Shown piece by piece: positions 51,474 to 60,667 of a DNA stretch of 64,000 bases; within the stretch, counting starts at the first letter, position 1, and every line of letters starts with the position of its first letter. The stretch comes from Magnetospirillum sp. 64-120 (GTDB taxonomy: Bacteria; Pseudomonadota; Alphaproteobacteria; Rhodospirillales; Magnetospirillaceae), in assembly GCA_001898825.1 (NCBI GenBank), contig MKVK01000019.1:145955-209954 (forward strand), read 5' to 3'. The notes under the pieces are model-generated. The model did not search any database, was not told the DNA's origin, and was given only the letters and a program-made list of their open reading frames with translations. The translations under genes were made by a program, and so were the position numbers.

Positions 51474-52271
51474 ATGGACCGCCGGCAAAAAACTGCCATG
51501 ACCCGTCGCGACATGCTGTCCGGAGCTTTCCGGGCAGCGTGCGGCGCCGGCTTGGTGGCGGCTTTGCTGGCGGTTCCGGCGCGACGCCGGGCCGAGGCCG
51601 TGGCCCTGCGTCCGCCGGGCGCCATCAATGATGCGGATTTTCTGTCGGCCTGCGTGCGCTGCGGTCTTTGCGTGCGCGACTGCCCTTACGACACCTTGTC
51701 CCTGGCCGAGGCCGGCAACGGCCAGCCGGTGGGGACGCCGTTCTTCAACGCCCGCAAAATTCCCTGCGAAATGTGCGAGGACATTCCTTGCGTCGTCGCC
51801 TGTCCCACTGGCGCCTTGGACAAGTCGCTGACCGACATCAAGGCGGCCAAGATGGGGATCGCGGTGCTGGTGGGCCAGGAAACCTGCCTGAACTTCCTGG
51901 GGCTGCGTTGTGACGTTTGCTACCGGGTCTGTCCGCTGATCGACCAGGCCATCACCCTGGAACGCCATCATAACGAACGCACCGGCAAGCACGCCGTGTT
52001 CATTCCCACCGTGCATACCGACAAATGCACCGGCTGCGGCAAATGCGAAAAGGCCTGCGTGCTGGAAGAAGCCGCCATCAAGGTGCTGCCCCACGCCCAA
52101 GCCGTGGGCATGCTGGGTGCCCATTACCGGCTGGGATGGGAAGAAAAGGAAAAGGCCGGCAAGTCCCTGATCGACGGCATCATCGACTTGCCCGACCGCA
52201 TGCCCGAGACGCCGGCCATGCCGGCCCCCGAGCGTCTGCCCGGCGGCGGGTTCAAGGAGTTCAAGCCATGA
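51474..52271 (+). CDS. napG: Ferredoxin-type quinol dehydrogenase protein NapG
   Basis: NapG, with NapH, carries electrons from quinol toward NapC/NapB. The 265-residue protein has a twin-arginine signal (MTRRDMLSG) and four cysteine sets: [35 protein letters not shown] with a preceding Cys, and [15 protein letters not shown] 51474 follows AAGGGAAAG; an alternative start at MTRRDML (51498) is possible. The napH start overlaps its stop (ATGA). Confidence 0.94.
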   Translation: MDRRQKTAMTRRDMLSGAFRAACGAGLVAALLAVPARRRAEAVALRPPGAINDADFLSACVRCGLCVRDCPYDTLSLAEAGNGQPVGTPFFNARKIPCEMCEDIPCVVACPTGALDKSLTDIKAAKMGIAVLVGQETCLNFLGLRCDVCYRVCPLIDQAITLERHHNERTGKHAVFIPTVHTDKCTGCGKCEKACVLEEAAIKVLPHAQAVGMLGAHYRLGWEEKEKAGKSLIDGIIDLPDRMPETPAMPAPERLPGGGFKEFKP

Positions 52272-53203
52272 GCGCCGCACGCGAACCGCGCCGCCCCGGC
52301 CTGGACCGCCGGCGCCGCGACGGCTGGCTGGCCGCCCACAAATGGCTGGTCCTGCGTCGCTTGGCCCAGGCCGGTTTCCTGGCGGTGTTCCTGACCGGCC
52401 CGCTGTGGGGCTTTTGGATCACCAAGGGGACCCTGGCGTCCAGCATGACCTTGGGCGTGCTGCCGCTGACCGACCCGATGATGGCGCTGCAAGCCCTGCT
52501 GGCCGGCCATGTGCTGGAAACCAGCGGACTGATCGGCGCGGTCATCGTGCTGGCGGCTTATGCCCTGGTGGGCGGGCGGACTTTCTGCGGCTGGGCCTGC
52601 CCGGTCAACGTGGTCACCGATTTCGCCGCCTGGGTGCGCACCCGTTTCGGCCTGAAAGACGCCTATCCCATGGATCGCCGGCTGCGGCTGTTGATCCTGG
52701 CCGGCGTGCTGGTGGGCTCGGCCCTGACCGGCACCATCGTTTGGGAAGCGGTCAACCCGGTGACCATGCTGCACCGGGCCCTGGTCACCGGGACGTTGTT
52801 CACCGGCGGTGCCGCGCTGTCCATCACCGTCGCCGTGCTGCTGTTCGACCTGGGTGTGGCGTCGCGCGGCTGGTGCGGCCACCTGTGTCCGGTGGGCGCC
52901 TTCTACGCGCTGGTCGGCGCCAAGGGGCTGGTGCGGGTGTCGGCCGTGAACCGCGACGCCTGCGACAATTGCATGGATTGCTTCACCGTTTGCCCGGAAC
53001 GCCAGGTCATCACGCCGGCGTTGCGCGGCGCCAAGACTGGCGCAAGCCCGATCATCGTCTCACGCGATTGTTCCAATTGCGGGCGGTGCATCGATGTCTG
53101 CGCCAAGGACGTCTTCATATTCACCACTCGTTTCCGCGACGGTACGGGCGCCAGCGTCCATGGACCGGCAAAGAAGGTTCTGCAAGGGGAGAAAATGCTG
53201 TGA
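52268..53203 (+). CDS. napH: Quinol dehydrogenase membrane component NapH
   Basis: A 311-residue membrane protein with four helices and two NapH-type motifs (CGWACPVN and [11 protein letters not shown]), plus two cytoplasmic 4Fe-4S sets ([13 protein letters not shown] and [13 protein letters not shown]). It passes electrons from menaquinol or ubiquinol to NapG. ATG 52268 overlaps the napG stop; the larger open frame upstream shadows napG. Confidence 0.95.
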   Translation: MSAAREPRRPGLDRRRRDGWLAAHKWLVLRRLAQAGFLAVFLTGPLWGFWITKGTLASSMTLGVLPLTDPMMALQALLAGHVLETSGLIGAVIVLAAYALVGGRTFCGWACPVNVVTDFAAWVRTRFGLKDAYPMDRRLRLLILAGVLVGSALTGTIVWEAVNPVTMLHRALVTGTLFTGGAALSITVAVLLFDLGVASRGWCGHLCPVGAFYALVGAKGLVRVSAVNRDACDNCMDCFTVCPERQVITPALRGAKTGASPIIVSRDCSNCGRCIDVCAKDVFIFTTRFRDGTGASVHGPAKKVLQGEKML

Positions 53204-53649
53204 AACACAAAATCATGGCCATGGCCGTCGCCCTGGGAATGGTCCTGGGCTCGGTTTTCGGGATGGGTGGCGGCGTGGTCGCCGCCGAAGTCAAGGCCTT
53301 GCGCGACACGCCGGTCAACACCGCCGACAAGGCGCCGGACAGCTACAAGGTCCAGGACGGCGTCAAGCACGAGCGCGCTTATCGCCAGCAGCCGCCGCTG
53401 GTGCCCCACGACACCAGCAAGTACGAGATCGACCTGAAGGTTAACCAGTGCCTGCGCTGCCATGAATGGCCGTATTCCGACCAGGAAAAGGCGCCGAAGA
53501 TTTCGGACCTGCACTACATCGACCGCAATGGCGTGCGCCAGGACACGGTGAACGGCAACCGTTACGTCTGCACCCAGTGCCACGTGCCGCAAGTGGACGC
53601 CAAGCCGCTGGTGGAGAACGTGTTCAAGCCCGCCGTCACCGGCCGGTGA
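53200..53649 (+). CDS. napB: Periplasmic di-heme cytochrome NapB
   Basis: NapB is the electron-donating subunit of NapA. The 149-residue protein has a signal peptide (cleavage near VVAA-E) and two heme c motifs, CLRCH and CTQCH. The family segment HERAYRQQPPLVPHD precedes the first heme. The likely start is GTG 53200, which overlaps the napH stop and has AAGGGGAG upstream; ATG 53215 is an alternative. Confidence 0.94.
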   Translation: MKHKIMAMAVALGMVLGSVFGMGGGVVAAEVKALRDTPVNTADKAPDSYKVQDGVKHERAYRQQPPLVPHDTSKYEIDLKVNQCLRCHEWPYSDQEKAPKISDLHYIDRNGVRQDTVNGNRYVCTQCHVPQVDAKPLVENVFKPAVTGR

Positions 53650-53665
53650 GGAAAGGACTGGGGCC

Positions 53666-54316
53666 ATGACCAACGAAAACCAACCCGAAGGCAAGCAGCC
53701 CAGCCTGCTGTGCCAAGCCTGGGGCCTGCTGCGCCGACCGACTTCGCGCTGGTCGCTGGGGGCCATCCTGGTCGTCGGCTTCCTGGGGGGCGTCGTCTTC
53801 TGGGGCGGCTTCAACTGGACGCTGGAGCTGACCAACACCGAAGCGTTCTGCATCTCGTGCCACGAGATGGAGGCCAACGTCTATCGCGAGTACCGGGGCA
53901 CCATCCACGACCAGAACCGTTCCGGCGTGCGGGCCACCTGCCCGGATTGTCACGTGCCGAAGCCGTGGATCTACAAGATCAAGCGCAAGATCCAGGCCTC
54001 CAACGAAGTGCTGCACAAGATCCTGGGCACCATCGACACCCGCGAGAAGTTCGAAGCCAAGCGCTTGACCCTGGCCAAAAACGAATGGGAACGCATGAAG
54101 GCGACGGATTCGCGGGAATGCCGCAACTGTCATAGCTTCAATTCGTTCGACCTGTCGCGTCAGCAAAAACGCGCCCAGATCCGCCATGACGAAGCCATGG
54201 AAGAAGGCAAGACTTGCATCGACTGCCACAAGGGTGTCGCCCACAAGCTGCCCCAGGGGGCCTTCGACGCCGAGCGTGAGCTGAACGAGACCTGGAACGC
54301 CATTCACAAGAAGTAA
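53666..54316 (+). CDS. napC: Membrane tetraheme quinol dehydrogenase NapC
   Basis: NapC/NirT-family cytochrome that oxidises quinol and feeds NapB. The 216-residue protein has one N-terminal membrane helix (SLGAILVVGFLGGVVFWGGF) and four heme motifs: CISCH, CPDCH, CRNCH and CIDCH. ATG 53666 follows GAGGAAAGG. It is the last gene of the napFDAGHBC operon, before a strong terminator. Confidence 0.96.
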   Translation: MTNENQPEGKQPSLLCQAWGLLRRPTSRWSLGAILVVGFLGGVVFWGGFNWTLELTNTEAFCISCHEMEANVYREYRGTIHDQNRSGVRATCPDCHVPKPWIYKIKRKIQASNEVLHKILGTIDTREKFEAKRLTLAKNEWERMKATDSRECRNCHSFNSFDLSRQQKRAQIRHDEAMEEGKTCIDCHKGVAHKLPQGAFDAERELNETWNAIHKK

Positions 54317-54341
54317 GTTCGGGACTGATGCCGAAACTGCG

Positions 54342-54366
54342 ACGGCCCTTCCAGCGGAAGGGCCGT
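54342..54366. terminator. Intrinsic terminator after the nap operon
   Basis: ACGGCCCTTCC pairs perfectly with GGAAGGGCCGT around AGC and is followed by a T run. It separates nap from the convergent FAH gene and could also serve that gene in part. Confidence 0.88.
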
Positions 54367-54380
54367 TTTTTTTATTCGTG

Positions 54381-55070
54381 TCAGGCGGCGGGGCCGATGG
54401 TGACCGCCAGCTCGGGCAGGCCGTCGATGCGGCCCACCAGGGTGTCGCCGGGCTTGACCGCCGACACGCCTTCGGGGGTGCCGGTATAGATCAGGTCGCC
54501 CAGGCCCAGGTGATAGAACTGCGACAGGTGGGCGATGACTTCCGGCACCGACCAGATCATTTCGTTCAGGTCGCCCTTTTGCCGGGTCTGGCCGTTGACC
54601 TCCAGGCTGATGGCACCCGCGCCCATGGGGGTGGCGGACGGCACCAAAGCGGTGATGGGGGCGGAAAACTCGAACGACTTGCCCAAATCCCACGGCCGGC
54701 CGATGTCCTTGGCGGCGTTCTGCAGGTCGCGCCGCGTCATGTCCAGCCCGACAGCATGGCCGTAAACGGCGCCGGCCGCCTGTTCAGGGGTGGCCTGGAA
54801 CACTGTCTTGCCCAGCGCCACCACCAGTTCGATTTCATGGTGCAGGTTGGACGTGCCGGGCGCATAGGGGATGGTGCCGCCGCCGGGGACCAGGGAATCG
54901 GCGCTTTTGCTGAAATAGAACGGCGGTTCGCGGTTGGGATCGGATCCCATCTCGCGGGCGTGGCCGGCATAGTTGCGGCCGACGCAGAACACCCGGCGCA
55001 CGGGATAGACATTGTCCTGGCCAAGGATGGGAACCACCGGCTGGGCCAAGGTGAACAGGGCGGACGTCAT
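54381..55070 (-). CDS. Fumarylacetoacetate hydrolase (FAH) family protein
   Basis: A 229-residue FAH-fold metal-dependent enzyme. The short, FAHD1-like form often acts as an acylpyruvase or oxaloacetate decarboxylase. Motifs: VFCVGRNYAGHAREMG, PPFYFSKSADSLVPG, the metal ligands in HHEIELVVAL, GLDMTRRDLQ and GDLIYTGTPEGVSAV. ATG 55070 has GGAGAAAA at good spacing. It is divergent from a MarR regulator that probably controls it. The substrate is not known. Confidence 0.9.
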   Translation of the reverse strand: MTSALFTLAQPVVPILGQDNVYPVRRVFCVGRNYAGHAREMGSDPNREPPFYFSKSADSLVPGGGTIPYAPGTSNLHHEIELVVALGKTVFQATPEQAAGAVYGHAVGLDMTRRDLQNAAKDIGRPWDLGKSFEFSAPITALVPSATPMGAGAISLEVNGQTRQKGDLNEMIWSVPEVIAHLSQFYHLGLGDLIYTGTPEGVSAVKPGDTLVGRIDGLPELAVTIGPAA

Positions 55071-55133
55071 GATTTTCTCCGTGGAAAAGCGGGGCTTGCA
55101 GCATGCCTCCTTCGTATGGCGCGGACAATCTCT

Positions 55134-55145
55134 CTTGACATCAAG
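55134..55145. promoter_or_regulatory. Candidate MarR operator
   Basis: CTTGACATCAAG has perfect 5-bp arms around a 2-bp centre. It lies in the 154-base region between the FAH gene and the marR-type gene. MarR proteins bind short dyads of this kind. It also includes a TTGACA that could act as a -35 element. Confidence 0.45.
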
Positions 55146-55224
55146 GGCGTGGTGGAAATCATGGAACCACTGAAATTGGAACGCCCCGAAAAACAAAAGA
55201 GGGTGTCCAGGGAGGAGAATTACC

Positions 55225-55671
55225 GTGCGCTTCCAACTGGGGGACTATGTCCCATATCTCGTAAACCGTGCAGGGGTGTCTATTTCAAACACCTTTTCGC
55301 GAGAGCTTGACCGCTTCGGCATCACCCTTCCCATGTGGCGGGTCATGTCGGCTCTGCTGGACGAGGGCGAGCAGCGGCTGGGCGATCTTTCGCGCATCAC
55401 CGCCATCGAATTGTCGACGCTGTCCCGCATCACCGCGTCCATGGACCGGGCCGGTCTGGTCAGCCGTCGTCGTTCGGGCGAAGATGCCCGCGCCGTGCTG
55501 ATCACGCTGTCCAAGGAAGGTCGCCGCATGGCCGAAGCCATCGTGCCCAAGGCCCTGCAATGGGAAAGCGCGGCCATCGCCGGCATGAGCGAGGACGAGG
55601 TCAAGACCCTGAAAGGCTTGCTGCAACGCATCTATGGCAATGTGGAAGGCCGGGAAGCGGTCTTGCGCTGA
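55225..55671 (+). CDS. MarR-family transcriptional regulator
   Basis: A 148-residue winged-helix regulator with ITLPMWRVMSALLDEGEQRLGDLSRITAIELSTLSRI (helix-turn-helix) and the wing LVSRRRSGEDARAVLITLS. The start is GTG 55225, with GGAGGA about nine bases before. It overlaps the next hydrolase gene by one base (TGATG), so the two are co-translated. It is divergent from the FAH gene. MarR proteins of this sort commonly respond to aromatic acids; that is inference here. Confidence 0.9.
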   Translation: MRFQLGDYVPYLVNRAGVSISNTFSRELDRFGITLPMWRVMSALLDEGEQRLGDLSRITAIELSTLSRITASMDRAGLVSRRRSGEDARAVLITLSKEGRRMAEAIVPKALQWESAAIAGMSEDEVKTLKGLLQRIYGNVEGREAVLR

Positions 55672-56474
55672 TGTTTCTGGTGAACGGATCGCGTCTGGAA
55701 TGCCGCTGGATCGGGCAAGCCCAATCCGGTCGGCCGGTTTTGGTGTTCCTGCACGAAGGCTTGGGCTCGGTGGCCCAGTGGCGCGACTTCCCCGATCGGG
55801 TCGCCCAGGCTTTGGGGCTGCCTGCCTTGGTGTATTCCCGCGCCGGCTATGGCGGTTCGGACCCCGTCACCTTGCCGCGGCCGACCGATTACCTGAACCA
55901 GGAGGGCTGCCTCTATCTACCGGCGGTGCTGGATCAGGCCCATATCGATCAGGCCATTCTGGTCGGTCATTCGGACGGCGGCACCATCGCCTTGGTGGCG
56001 GCGGGGGACGAGGGGCGGCGGCAACAGACCGATTCCCGCATCCTGGGGGTTGTGGCCATGGCGCCGCATTCCTTCGTCGAGGATTTGTGCGTGGATGCCA
56101 TCGCCAAGGTCACCGACATCTGGCGTGGCACCGACATGCGGGAAAAGCTGGCGCGCTATCACGGCGACAACGTGGATTGCGCCTTTCACGGCTGGAACGA
56201 CACCTGGCTGCGTCCTGAATTCAAGCATTGGCATATCCGCGACTTCCTGGCCGACATCCGGGTGCCGGTTCTGGTGATCCAAGGCGAAGACGACGAATAT
56301 GCCAGCCTGGAACAGGTCACCATCGTGCGTGATCTGGTGCCCGGTGGTGCCCGGACCCTGGTCTTGCCCCAATGTGGCCACTCACCGCAAAAGGATCAGG
56401 CCGATCTGGTGGCTCAGGCCATCGTCGACTTCGTCGGATCGCTGACGACGTCTTGTTCCGCGTCAGAACTCTGA
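55671..56474 (+). CDS. Alpha/beta hydrolase
   Basis: A 267-residue alpha/beta-fold hydrolase. Motifs: HEGLGSVAQWRDFP, the nucleophile elbow VGHSDGGTIALVAA, a GEDDEYA acid loop and the catalytic His in LPQCGHSPQKDQ. It has no signal peptide. With the MarR gene and the FAH enzyme it resembles a small catabolic unit, but the substrate cannot be told. Its last residues (CSASEL) and stop are encoded by the first of two palindromic repeats (56461-56505). A long in-frame extension upstream shadows marR. Confidence 0.85.
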   Translation: MFLVNGSRLECRWIGQAQSGRPVLVFLHEGLGSVAQWRDFPDRVAQALGLPALVYSRAGYGGSDPVTLPRPTDYLNQEGCLYLPAVLDQAHIDQAILVGHSDGGTIALVAAGDEGRRQQTDSRILGVVAMAPHSFVEDLCVDAIAKVTDIWRGTDMREKLARYHGDNVDCAFHGWNDTWLRPEFKHWHIRDFLADIRVPVLVIQGEDDEYASLEQVTIVRDLVPGGARTLVLPQCGHSPQKDQADLVAQAIVDFVGSLTTSCSASEL

Positions 56475-56505
56475 CGGAGTCGTCTTTTGCGTCAGAACTC
56501 TGACG
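56461..56505. repeat. Tandem 16-bp palindromes at a convergent gene junction
   Basis: CGTCAGAACTCTGACG occurs at 56461-56476 and again at 56490-56505, a 29-base period; each is a 7+2+7 palindrome. The hydrolase stop (TGA 56472-56474) is in the first and the kinase stop (minus strand, 56492-56494) is in the second. The pair could also fold as one hairpin. Confidence 0.8.
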
Positions 56506-58528
56506 CCAGGCGCAGGGTGAAGAAGAAGGTGGTTCCCTGGTCGGGAACCGAAGCCAGCCAGATTCGTCCGCCATGGCGTTCGACGATTTTCTTGCACACC
56601 GCCAGGCCGATGCCGGTGCCGTCATAGCTCTCGCGGCCGTGCAGGCGCTGGAAAATGCGGAAGATACGGTCGAAATATTGCGGCGAGATGCCGATGCCGT
56701 TGTCTTCCACCCGGCAGGTGGCAAGTCCGCCGCCGGTTTCCACCGCGATGCGGATGTGTGGTGCCCGGTCGGGATGGTGGTACTTGATCGCGTTGCCGAT
56801 CAGGTTGACCAAAAGGCGGGTCAGTTCCCCCTGGTCCCCCCAAACCATGGGAAACTCGTCGGGCATTTCCAGGATGGCGCCGCTTTCCTGCAGGGACATG
56901 GACAGGTCGCGTCGTGCCGCCTCGGCCGAGCGGGTCAGGTCGATGACGCCAAGTGGGCGTGATTCGGCGCCGACACGGGAATATTCCAGCAAATCCAGGA
57001 TCAGACGGTCCATGCGTTGGGCGCCGTCGCGGGCAAAGGCGACATATTCGCGCCCGGTATCGTCCAGTTGCGGGCCATAGCGACGTTCCAGCAGGCCGAT
57101 GAAGGCGTTGACCATGCGCAACGGTTCGCGCAGGTCATGGCTGGCCACATAGGCGAATTCCTCCAACTCGGTGTTGGAGGCCTCCAGCCGGCGGGTGCGT
57201 TCGGCCAGCGTGTCCTCGGTCTTCTTGCGTTCGCTGATGTCGCGGATGAGGGCGCAGGCGAAATCTTGGTTGGCCCAGCTGAACAGGCTGACCGACACTT
57301 CCACCGGGATGACGGCGCCGTTCCTGTCGCGCAAGGTGGAATCGAATCGCAGCGACCGCGCCTTGCGCAATTCATCCATTTTTTCCGGCCACATCGCGGC
57401 GTGGAAAGCCGGATCGATGTCGGCGACATGCAGGCCGACCATGGCGTCGGGGGCATAGCCCAGACGCTGGTGGGCGGTCAGGTTGGCAAAGGTGATGGCG
57501 CCTTGCTCGTCGCTCCATACCACCATGTCGGCGCTGTTGTTCAAGGCAAAGCGCGACATGCGCAGCAGCAGTTCTTCTTCCTCGCGGGTCTTGTCCTGGG
57601 TCATTTCGGCACGCCAACCGCGCCAGGATTGCAGCATGGCGAAGGCCAGCAGGATGGAAATGGTCAGATCCGCCAGGATCAGCCGCAGGCTGTTGCTGCG
57701 CCACGGGGCCAGCAATTCGTCGGCATCCACCGCAACCGTCAGCCGCAGGGCGAAGGGACGTACGGTGCGATAGGCGACAATGCGCTTTCCATCCTTGTCG
57801 CCGCCGTACAGCAACCCGGCGTCGGCGGCAAAGGGCTGGAATTCCGGCAAGGGGGACAGGCTGCTGCCGTCGCTTTCGGGAATTTGCACCAAGGGGGTGC
57901 CGTCAAGCTGGGCCAAGGTGATAGTGGCGTGCGGCAGCGACTTGATCTGGGCGAAAAGTTCGCGGAAGAAACGCGCCGACATGGACGCGATGGTCAGTCC
58001 GTCGATTTCGCCCTGGGCATCGTGACGGAAGCGGGCAAAAGGAATGACCGGGGTACCGTCAAAAGGGTCGGGGGTCAGCCGGCCGATATGGAAGGGACGC
58101 CCGCTGGCCTGCGCTTCGCGGCGCACCCGATCGGCGAAGCTTTGATGGCGGGGGGAAAAACCATGCAGCGACGCCAGGGCCATGCCCTTGTCGTCGACCA
58201 CCATCAGGCCGAAGATGGCGGGAACTCCCATGGCGCGCTCTCGCATGACGCGGCGGGTTTCCACGGCATCGCGATCGGCGTGGGTGGAAATGTCCAAAGT
58301 GGTCTGATCGATGATCTCGTCCACCGCGTTCAAGGTGCGCTGCACCTCGCCCGACATCAGGTCCACCAGAACATTGATGTTGCGTTCAGCCAGGCCAAGG
58401 GTGGAGGTGTGCTGGCGCCAGATCTCGTAACCCGTCACCACCTGCGGCATCAGCAGGCACAGGCTCGCCATGGCGGCAAGCATGCGGCTGCGCGATGGGT
58501 GCAGCCATCCCTTCCCTGATTTGTTCAC
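56492..58528 (-). CDS. PAS sensor histidine kinase with periplasmic Cache-like domain
   Basis: A 678-residue membrane kinase: TM1 (about 15-34), a periplasmic dCache-like sensor (40-280), TM2 (281-300), a PAS domain (about 320-435), phytochrome-type HisKA with His464 (EEFAYVASHDLREPLRMV), and HATPase with NLIGNAIKY and GTGIGLAVCKKIVERHGG. No receiver domain or adjacent regulator is present, so it is an orphan kinase. The start is uncertain: GTG 58528 (VNKSGKGWL) is preferred over TTG 58576 because the extra N-terminus looks non-coding. It converges on the hydrolase and lies downstream of amtB on the same strand. Confidence 0.88.
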   Translation of the reverse strand: MNKSGKGWLHPSRSRMLAAMASLCLLMPQVVTGYEIWRQHTSTLGLAERNINVLVDLMSGEVQRTLNAVDEIIDQTTLDISTHADRDAVETRRVMRERAMGVPAIFGLMVVDDKGMALASLHGFSPRHQSFADRVRREAQASGRPFHIGRLTPDPFDGTPVIPFARFRHDAQGEIDGLTIASMSARFFRELFAQIKSLPHATITLAQLDGTPLVQIPESDGSSLSPLPEFQPFAADAGLLYGGDKDGKRIVAYRTVRPFALRLTVAVDADELLAPWRSNSLRLILADLTISILLAFAMLQSWRGWRAEMTQDKTREEEELLLRMSRFALNNSADMVVWSDEQGAITFANLTAHQRLGYAPDAMVGLHVADIDPAFHAAMWPEKMDELRKARSLRFDSTLRDRNGAVIPVEVSVSLFSWANQDFACALIRDISERKKTEDTLAERTRRLEASNTELEEFAYVASHDLREPLRMVNAFIGLLERRYGPQLDDTGREYVAFARDGAQRMDRLILDLLEYSRVGAESRPLGVIDLTRSAEAARRDLSMSLQESGAILEMPDEFPMVWGDQGELTRLLVNLIGNAIKYHHPDRAPHIRIAVETGGGLATCRVEDNGIGISPQYFDRIFRIFQRLHGRESYDGTGIGLAVCKKIVERHGGRIWLASVPDQGTTFFFTLRLASEF

Positions 58529-58638
58529 GGCCCTGTCCCACCCCTTGGCCGCCCCCCCCTCGGGTATGGAACGCAATGGGGGCGGACGACGCTAGTGTAA
58601 ACTATCGTCCGCCCCCGCCAAGGGGGAAACTATGACTT

Positions 58639-59922
58639 TCAGGCAGCAGAGGCACCGCGTGCCGCCGCCCGGGCCGCCAGGGCCTGACCGTCGTCATGCA
58701 CGGTGGTGGCTTCTTCCGGATAGGCGGTGATCTGGTGGATGGCCAAATCAGCGCCCATGAACTCGTCCTCGTCGGACAGGCGGATGCCCATGACCGCGCG
58801 CAACGATCCGTAGACGCTCAGCCCCGCAACCGCGCCGATGGAGATGCCGGTCAGGGTTCCCGTCAATTGGGCGCCGAAATGGACCCCGCCCATGCCGCCC
58901 AGGGCTTCCAGGCCGAAAATCCCGCAAGCCAAGCCACCCAGGGTCCCGCACAGCCCGTGCAGGGCCCAGACGCCCAGGACGTCGTCCACTTTCCATTTGT
59001 CCTGGCACATCTCGAAGGCCCAGACGAACAGTGCGCCGGCCACGCCGCCGGTGATCAGGGCACCCACCGGATGCATGACGTCGGAACCGGCGCAGACGGC
59101 CACCAGGCCGGCCAGGGCGCCGTTATGGACGAAGCCGGGGTCGTTGCGGCCCACCAGCAGGCTGGTCAGGATGCCGCCGACCATGGCCAGCAGCGAATTT
59201 ATCGCCACCAGACCGGAAATGCCGTCGATGGTTTGGGCGCTCATGACGTTGAAGCCGAACCAGCCGACGCACAGAACCCACGACCCCAAGGCCAGGAAGG
59301 GAATGTTGGACGGCGGAATGGCGACGACCCGACCATCCTTGCGATAGCGGCCGCGACGCGCCCCCAGCATCAGCACGGCACCCAGGGCAATCCAGCCACC
59401 CAGGGCGTGAACCACAACCGAGCCGGCGAAATCGTGGAAGGGGACGCCGAACCATTCGGTGACCAGTTCCTGAAAGCCCAGGCGGGTGCCCCACACCATG
59501 CCCTCGGTCAGCGGATAGACCAAGCCGACCAGGATCGAGGTGGCGATCAGCTGTGGCCAGAACTTGGCGCGCTCGGCGATGCCGCCCGAGATGATGGCGG
59601 GGATGGCGGCGGCGAAGGTGGCCAGGAAGAAGAACTTCACCAGATCATAGCCGTTGGCGGCGAAGGCGGCGTTTTCCCCCTTGCCCACCAGTTCGGCGGC
59701 CGGATGCAGGAAACTGATGCCATAAGCGACGCCATAGCCGACGAAGAAATAGACCAGGGTCGAGACCGCGAAGTCGGTCAAAATCTTGACCAGGGCGTTC
59801 ACTTGGTTCTTTTTTCGAACCGTTCCAACTTCAAGGAAGGCAAAGCCGGCGTGCATGGCCAAAACCATGATCGCCCCCAAAAGAACGAAAAGTACATCTG
59901 CACCGGTTCGTGTCACTTCCAT
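58639..59922 (-). CDS. amtB: Ammonium transporter AmtB
   Basis: AmtB moves ammonium across the inner membrane. The 427-residue, about 11-helix protein has FVGYGVAYGISFLHP, DFAGSVVVHALGGWIALGAVLMLGAR with a pore histidine, GWFGFNVMSAQ, and a second pore His in VLGVWALHGLCGTLGG. ATG 59922 has GAGGAG upstream; the open frame to 59955 is not used. No glnK lies beside it, unlike the common glnK-amtB pair. A weak sigma-54-like site precedes it. Confidence 0.95.
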   Translation of the reverse strand: MEVTRTGADVLFVLLGAIMVLAMHAGFAFLEVGTVRKKNQVNALVKILTDFAVSTLVYFFVGYGVAYGISFLHPAAELVGKGENAAFAANGYDLVKFFFLATFAAAIPAIISGGIAERAKFWPQLIATSILVGLVYPLTEGMVWGTRLGFQELVTEWFGVPFHDFAGSVVVHALGGWIALGAVLMLGARRGRYRKDGRVVAIPPSNIPFLALGSWVLCVGWFGFNVMSAQTIDGISGLVAINSLLAMVGGILTSLLVGRNDPGFVHNGALAGLVAVCAGSDVMHPVGALITGGVAGALFVWAFEMCQDKWKVDDVLGVWALHGLCGTLGGLACGIFGLEALGGMGGVHFGAQLTGTLTGISIGAVAGLSVYGSLRAVMGIRLSDEDEFMGADLAIHQITAYPEEATTVHDDGQALAARAAARGASAA

Positions 59923-59974
59923 TTGAATTGGCTCCTCACCCTGGGCCCCACGCAAGGGGTTTGGGCGCGCGCCA

Positions 59975-59990
59975 TCAACAATTATGCCAA
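59975..59990 (-). promoter_or_regulatory. Weak sigma-54-like site upstream of amtB
   Basis: The minus strand reads TTGGCATAATTGTTGA: TGGCA and TTG elements at the right spacing, but the conserved GC at -12 is GA. It is 53 bases before the amtB ATG, a suitable distance. The mismatch makes it doubtful. Confidence 0.3.
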
Positions 59991-60219
59991 ATGGATCTGT
60001 GTTTGTTACGCGATTGATTTAAAACGATAAAGCTCATTTGAGCAGAAAATGTGCATGCCGTCATTGCGCAAAACATGTGCTTAAGTCGTCAAAAACAGCA
60101 CGAAAAATGGGCGAAAGCCGATTTTCCAGCACGGGGTGTGATCTGCGCCAGGGTAAAATATAGGCGCGTTGATTTTGTGATGAAAACTTGTGCGATATTT
60201 TTTGTGGGTGGAAGCGCCA

Positions 60220-60260
60220 AAAAGCAGAAGCCGCCCTGGTCGGGGGCGGCTTCTGCTTTT
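60220..60260. terminator. Intrinsic terminator of tRNA-Asp
   Basis: A 16-bp perfect stem (AAAAGCAGAAGCCGCC against its complement) with a 9-base loop lies 24 bases downstream of the tRNA 3' end on the minus strand. T runs flank it in both directions, so it can also stop plus-strand reads. Confidence 0.85.
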
Positions 60261-60284
60261 GGGATCAAATTTTTCTCACCGAGG

Positions 60285-60361
60285 TGGCGCGAGTGACGGG
60301 GCTCGAACCCGCGACCTCCGGCGTGACAGGCCGGCGCTCTGACCAACTGAGCTACACCCGC
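60285..60361 (-). tRNA. tRNA-Asp (anticodon GTC)
   Basis: The minus strand folds as a full cloverleaf: acceptor GCGGGTG/CACTCGC (one G-T pair), D arm AGCTCAGTTGGTCAGAGC, anticodon arm CCGGC-CTGTCAC-GCCGG with GTC, and T arm GCGGGTTCGAGCCCCGT. The 3' CCA is encoded (60285-60287). A strong terminator follows. Confidence 0.97.
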
Positions 60362-60490
60362 AACCTCGTGAGGGCCGGGTATATAACAGGGGGTTTGGGG
60401 GGGCGCAAGGGGGTTTTTGCATTTCCCCCACATTTTTCTGTTCCGACCCTGCTGGCCGGCGATACTCTGGCGGCGAAAGAGAGGTGCCGG

Positions 60491-60667
60491 ATGGCGGATG
60501 TCGTCAACCTGAACCGCTGGCGCAAAGCCAAGGCGCGGGACGAGAAAAGCAAGCAGGCCGAGGTCAACCGGGTGGCGCATGGTCGGACCAAGGCGGAAAA
60601 GCAGGCGGCCCGGCAAGAGGAACAGCGCCGCCAAGCCGAGTTGGACGGCCACAAGCTGGAAGATTAA
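60491..60667 (+). CDS. DUF4169 family small protein
   Basis: A 58-residue, highly charged helical protein of the DUF4169 family, common in alphaproteobacteria. Typical features are the start MADVVNLNRWRKAKAR, then NRVAHGRTKAEKQAAR and the end LDGHKLED. ATG 60491 has GAGAGG seven bases upstream; the longer open frame crosses the tRNA and is not coding. Its TAA stop shares TTAA with the stop of the convergent CYTH-CHAD gene. Function unknown. Confidence 0.8.
   Translation: MADVVNLNRWRKAKARDEKSKQAEVNRVAHGRTKAEKQAARQEEQRRQAELDGHKLED

Larger units (their letters stand above)
59923..60284. other. 362-base region between amtB and tRNA-Asp
   Basis: AT-rich, with no credible gene. It contains a weak sigma-54-like site near amtB, a small dyad (GCTCATTTGAGC, 60032-60043) and the strong tRNA terminator at 60220-60260. 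Nothing else is recognised. Confidence 0.5.
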
